A stretch of 64,000 nucleotides of DNA from assembly GCF_001636845.1 (NCBI RefSeq), contig NZ_LITT01000008.1, positions 20,441 through 84,440 on the forward strand. Direction: 5' to 3'. Shown one piece after another: positions 62,929 to 64,000 of this stretch; position 1 is the first letter of the stretch, and every line of letters begins with the position of its first letter. The stretch is from Clostridium ljungdahlii (GTDB taxonomy: Bacteria; Bacillota; Clostridia; Clostridiales; Clostridiaceae). The position numbers and the translations under genes are program-made. The notes under the pieces are model-generated. The model was not told the origin of the DNA. It saw only the letters and a program-made list of their open reading frames with translations, and searched no databases.

Positions 62929-62963
62929 AAGGGGGTTAGCAGTTAATTGCTAATCTCTTTTTC
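62929..62963 (+). terminator. Terminator after the FGGY kinase
   Basis: GGTTAGCA with TGCTAATC, short loop, followed by TCTTTTT; five bases after the stop. Confidence 0.8.
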
Positions 62964-62969
62964 ATAATG

Positions 62970-63003
62970 AGCTGACTGATACTAGTAGGTCGGAGATTTG
63001 ACT
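62970..63003 (+). pseudogene. Relic of a 23S rRNA 3' end
   Basis: AGCTGACTGATACTAGTAGG plus TCGGAGATTTGACT closely matches the last ~34 bases of clostridial 23S rRNA (AGCTGACTGATACTAATAGG, TCGAGGACTTGACC), with about five mismatches. Nothing of the rest of the 23S gene precedes it. A decayed end of an older rRNA operon in front of the present one. Confidence 0.65.
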
Positions 63004-63266
63004 AATACTAATTGAGAGGTAATACTTATTTTCAGCAAACTATGTCAGGTGTGTCACTATATGAATTATTGGGTATATAGAAGCATAATGAGGTATTGCT
63101 ATAATATTGTATGGTAAACACCGAATATTACTATTGTTTGTATCTGCATATATGATAAGATATCACTTGTCGCTTCGAGAAGCGGCCAGTACAGCCAAGG
63201 ATAGTTACTAATTATATTATTAAAAGAATATATAATGTAATGAACAACCTGGAAATAAATTACTAA

Positions 63267-63295
63267 TTGACATAATAAAATAGATGTGATAAAAT
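63267..63295 (+). promoter_or_regulatory. rrn promoter P2 (upstream)
   Basis: TTGACA (63267-63272), 17-bp spacer, TAAAAT (63290-63295). Confidence 0.7.
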
Positions 63296-63354
63296 GTAAT
63301 TCCTGTCGCAACTGAACGATAACTTAGAATGTTTAACTCATAGTAAATTACTAG

Positions 63355-63383
63355 TTGACAGGTTGGAACAAAGATGATATACT
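63355..63383 (+). promoter_or_regulatory. rrn promoter P1 (proximal)
   Basis: TTGACA (63355-63360), 17-bp spacer, TATACT (63378-63383); start near 63390. Downstream lies the rrn-type leader box TTGAAAATTAAACAG (63418-63432). Confidence 0.85.
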
Positions 63384-63545
63384 ATAAAAGTTGTCGAAGT
63401 GAGGCAGCAAAATGATCCTTGAAAATTAAACAGAGGAAGATATAAGTACAACTTATTTAGAATAAACCAGCAATTCTTTTGAGCTGCGAGAGCAGCTAAA
63501 AAAGTAATTTCGTAATTTGGTGTATTACATTTAGTAATATACTAA

Positions 63546-63781
63546 AATTGATAGTAACGAGTACAGCGAGGAAAATGCTGAACGAGGAGCGGAACTTACT
63601 AACGTAATTGAGCACCACAGTGAAGTGTTTGACGAAGCTGGGCGAAGTTAATATCAATTTTCTGAAATCAATAATAACGAGTAGTTCAAGGAAAACCTAG
63701 AGCGAGGAGCAGAGTTTACTTAAGTAAATGAGCACCACAGCGAAAGGTTTGACGTAGAAATGCGAAGTTAGTATTGATTTT
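63546..63781 (+). repeat. Two 120-bp tandem leader units upstream of 16S
   Basis: Unit A (63546-63661) and unit B (63666-63781) align with an exact 120-bp period and share TAACGAGTA, GAGCACCACAG, GTTTGACG and GCGAAGTTA. Each begins and ends with complementary arms (AAAATTGATA/TATCAATTTT in A, AATCAATA/TATTGATT in B), so each can fold on itself. Part of the rRNA leader; presumably antitermination or processing. Confidence 0.7.
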
Positions 63782-63803
63782 CAACAGAGCCATAAAAACT
63801 TTT

Positions 63804-64000
<197 letters not shown>

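Noticed and set aside
63546..63781. Tandem leader units considered as a CRISPR array
   Set aside because: Only two imperfect 120-bp units with no short direct repeats or spacers; position is inside an rRNA leader.

Overview
The window is low-GC, AT-rich DNA with strong AGGAGG-type ribosome sites, ATG/GTG/TTG starts and T-rich hairpin terminators. It ends in the first ~197 bases of a 16S rRNA gene with a Clostridium-type leader. Together with the DAHP synthase, the two FtsX-type ABC genes and the c-di-GMP and chemotaxis proteins, this points to a Clostridium sensu stricto (cluster I) chromosome. No complete insertion sequence, CRISPR array or prophage is seen.

Region 1 (1-31 kb) is a defence-type island littered with gene fragments. 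It opens with a Wadjet-like SMC operon (jetA-jetB-jetC; no jetD inside the window). Gene shards and a TetR / frameshifted PEP-synthase-like pair follow. Next come a His-rich protein, a MITE-like repeat, a two-component system with a His-rich sensor, and a convergent two-gene FtsX ABC transporter. Then there are two paralogous helicases with N-terminal phospholipase-D-type nuclease domains, each next to an NTP pyrophosphatase (Nudix or MazG-like). Between them lie an ATPase + TOPRIM-like pair (PARIS/AbiL-like layout), a DUF429 putative nuclease, HIT and UPF0158 genes, and 76-bp direct repeats.

Region 2 (29.7-35.3 kb) is the most striking block: a His-Xaa-Ser (Hxs) radical-SAM peptide-modification operon. 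It encodes a MORN-repeat membrane protein, a precursor with five consecutive His-Ser-Ser repeats (HxsA-like), HxsD, a second short HxsD-like protein, a GxGD/A24 prepilin-peptidase-like membrane protease, and the two radical SAM enzymes HxsC and HxsB. The A24 protease sits inside the operon and may process or export the modified precursor.

Region 3 (35.3-53.5 kb) starts with a structured non-coding element bracketed by one of two 117-bp direct repeats. It then carries LMW phosphatase, cysteine desulfidase (UPF0597/CyuA), two GGDEF-EAL proteins, a SNF2/SWIM helicase, ankyrin, alpha/beta-hydrolase, SEC-C, DAHP synthase, a small tyrosine recombinase and a chemoreceptor.

Region 4 (53.5-64 kb) holds two RNA-regulated units: a T-box leader (tentative Val specifier) in front of an MFS transporter, and an FMN riboswitch with its terminator in front of an FGGY-family sugar kinase, an unusual target. 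It also has an SBP-PAS-GGDEF-HD-GYP fusion, two YsnF/AvaK-type stress proteins, a YczE-type membrane protein and a MerR regulator with a 19-bp-spacer promoter. A relic of a 23S rRNA 3' end lies just before a new rRNA operon with tandem promoters and a duplicated leader.
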